Shown: positions 31,257-32,752 of the stretch, piece after piece
Layout: the number at the start of each line of letters is the position of its first letter
Position numbering within the stretch: the first letter of the stretch is position 1
DNA from: an uncultured Legionella sp.
GTDB taxonomy: Bacteria; Pseudomonadota; Gammaproteobacteria; Legionellales; Legionellaceae
Length of the DNA stretch: 32,752 nt
Reading direction: 5' to 3'
NCBI RefSeq assembly: GCF_937871865.1
Contig: NZ_CALMPD010000024.1
Coordinates: 1 to 32,752 of the forward strand
The notes under the pieces: generated by a model
What the model saw: the letters and a program-made list of their open reading frames with translations, nothing else
What the model was told of the DNA's origin: nothing
Databases searched by the model: none
Translations under genes and position numbers: made by a program

Positions 31257-32752
31257 ATGGCTGCTGATAATGATTTAGACCTATATAGAAATATTGGTAT
31301 CTTCGCCCACGTTGATGCCGGAAAAACCACCACTACTGAGCGTATTCTGAAGCTCACTGGCAAGATACACAAATCAGGCGAGACTCACGATGGTACATCA
31401 ACAACTGACTTCATGGAACAGGAAGCTGAGCGTGGTATTACTATCCAGTCAGCAGCAGTAAGCTGTTTCTGGAAAGGTACGCGTTTCAACGTAATCGATA
31501 CCCCAGGACACGTAGACTTCACTGTAGAAGTATATCGCTCACTGAAAGTACTTGATGGCGGTATCGGTGTGTTCTGTGGTTCTGGCGGTGTTGAGCCTCA
31601 GTCTGAAACCAACTGGCGTTATGCGAACAATTCTAAAGTATCTCGTTTGATTTTTGTAAACAAACTTGACCGTATTGGCGCTAACTTCTTAAAAGTAACA
31701 GATCAGGTTAAAAAAGTATTGGGTGCTGATCCATTAATTATGACTTTACCTATCGGTGCTGAAGATGAATTTGTAGGGGTTGTTGATTTATTAACTCGTA
31801 AAGCTTATGTTTGGGACGAGAGCGGTCAACCTGAAAACTTCAGCGTTACTGACGTTCCAGCAAACATGCATGATGACGTTGAAATGTATCGTGCTCAATT
31901 GATTGAAATGGCTCTTGAGATGGATGATGAGTTGTTGATGGCTTATCTGGATGGAGAAGAGCCTTCAATTGAAGATATTAAACGCTGCATTCGTAAAGGT
32001 ACTCTTGAATTAGCATTCTTCCCAACTTATTGTGGTTCAGCCTTTAAAAATAAAGGAATGCAATTGCTACTTGATGCAGTAGTAGACTATCTGCCCGCTC
32101 CTCAAGAAGTGAATCCTCAGCCTTTGACAGATGCAGAAGGTCAGCCAAACGGTGAATTTGCTATTGTATCTCCTAATGAACCATTTCGTGCTTTGGCATT
32201 CAAAATTATGGATGACCGTTTTGGTGCTTTGACTTTCGTACGTATCTACTCAGGAAGACTGAACAAAGGTGATACCATTCTTAATTCCTTCACCGGAAAA
32301 ACTGAACGTGTTGGCCGTATGGTTGAGATGCACGCGAATGATCGTATTGAGTTACAAAGTGCTCAAGCCGGCGACATTATTGCTATTGTGGGCATGAAAA
32401 ACGTTCGAACTGGTCACACTCTTTGCAGTCCAGATCATGAGTGTACGCTTGAAGCGATGGTTTTCCCTGAGCCGGTTATCTCTATTGCTGTTTCGCCAAA
32501 AGATAAAGGTTCTACTGAGAAAATGGCTATTGCCATTGGTAAGATGGTAGCAGAAGATCCTACATTCAGAGTTGAAACTGATGAAGATTCAGGTGAAACT
32601 ATTCTTCGCGGTATGGGTGAATTACACCTGGATATTAAAGTAGATATCCTGAAGCGTACTTATGACGTTGAATTAATTGTAGGCCAACCACAGGTTGCTT
32701 ACCGTGAAACCATCACTAAAACGATAGAAGACAGTTATACTCATAAGAAACA
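31257..32752 (+). CDS. fusA2: Elongation factor G, second type (FusA2-like), cut by the window end
   Basis: The first 498 residues are present; the frame stays open to the edge. GTPase motifs: G1 AHVDAGKT (17-24), G2 region [11 protein letters not shown]3 DTPGHVD, G4 NKLD. Domain II ([24 protein letters not shown]) and part of III ([35 protein letters not shown]) follow. [20 protein letters not shown] differs from the canonical CSVGGVQPQSETVWRQA of FusA, as do [20 protein letters not shown] and DGGIGVF. These mark the EF-G 2 subfamily of gammaproteobacteria rather than the rpsL-rpsG-fusA-tufA gene. GAGAG precedes the ATG. EF-G2 proteins assist ribosome translocation or recycling; the exact role is unsettled. 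Confidence 0.93.
   Translation, partial: MAADNDLDLYRNIGIFAHVDAGKTTTTERILKLTGKIHKSGETHDGTSTTDFMEQEAERGITIQSAAVSCFWKGTRFNVIDTPGHVDFTVEVYRSLKVLDGGIGVFCGSGGVEPQSETNWRYANNSKVSRLIFVNKLDRIGANFLKVTDQVKKVLGADPLIMTLPIGAEDEFVGVVDLLTRKAYVWDESGQPENFSVTDVPANMHDDVEMYRAQLIEMALEMDDELLMAYLDGEEPSIEDIKRCIRKGTLELAFFPTYCGSAFKNKGMQLLLDAVVDYLPAPQEVNPQPLTDAEGQPNGEFAIVSPNEPFRALAFKIMDDRFGALTFVRIYSGRLNKGDTILNSFTGKTERVGRMVEMHANDRIELQSAQAGDIIAIVGMKNVRTGHTLCSPDHECTLEAMVFPEPVISIAVSPKDKGSTEKMAIAIGKMVAEDPTFRVETDEDSGETILRGMGELHLDIKVDILKRTYDVELIVGQPQVAYRETITKTIEDSYTHKK

Noticed and set aside
1..32752. CRISPR arrays, tRNA or rRNA genes, prophage
   Set aside because: No regularly spaced direct repeats with unique spacers, no cloverleaf-like sequence and no phage structural or integrase genes were recognised.

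Overview
The window is about 32.75 kb of AT-rich gammaproteobacterial chromosome. Gene content points to Legionella, most likely L. pneumophila or a close relative. The evidence is low GC, a CpxRA pair, LetA-box-driven Csr/Rsm-type small RNAs, several orphan genes resembling Dot/Icm substrates, a SET-domain protein, a thaumatin-like relic, and housekeeping genes of gammaproteobacterial type. No tRNA, rRNA or CRISPR array is visible.

Layout. (1) 84-3449, minus strand: a SlyB-like lipoprotein, a nucleoside salvage operon (cdd-punA-deoC) and a membrane protein upstream of it. (2) 3615-5069, plus strand: an orphan protein with an ankyrin-like segment and a His...Asn...Gln...Cys arrangement like clan CE peptidases/acetyltransferases. 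(3) 5083-9416, minus strand: a tightly overlapping ybeZ-ybeY-corC-cpxR-cpxA block joining rRNA maturation, ion homeostasis and envelope stress sensing. (4) 9686-14566, plus strand: rnm, yciO, trpS, scpA, scpB, rluB. (5) 14872-16023: SET-domain protein with a C-terminal membrane anchor. (6) 16134-16655: the first DnaA-box cassette plus a Csr/Rsm-like sRNA. (7) 16884-20038, plus strand: yedI, an ElaB/YqjD-type three-gene membrane operon, and a nitronate monooxygenase. (8) 20323-23231, minus strand: an outer-membrane barrel and a secreted reprolysin-like zinc protease. (9) 23404-25783: two more DnaA-box cassettes, a lipoprotein, a HEPN-like protein and the second sRNA. (10) 25993-29730, minus strand: a TrmN6-like methyltransferase, an orphan protein ending in a nuclear-localisation-like tail, an amino-acid-binding protein and a hotdog thioesterase. 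(11) 29930-31011: IS debris and a decayed thaumatin-like gene. (12) 31257 to the end: a second-type EF-G, cut by the window edge.

The strongest unexplained signal is a cassette of about 230 bp present three times in 9.3 kb (16134, 23404, 25247). Each copy has an AGTCAAGACTG plus T-tract block, a DnaA box 71-72 bp on, an AT-rich diverged interior, then 120-121 bp later an inverted pair of DnaA boxes followed by a weaker third. Spacing is kept to within 1 bp while the interior has diverged. Two copies are followed at about 110 bp by a convergent, minus-strand sRNA gene with AGGA hairpin loops (CsrA targets) and an upstream LetA-like box. This suggests a link between DnaA and the LetA-Rsm-CsrA life-cycle switch, but the link is inference.
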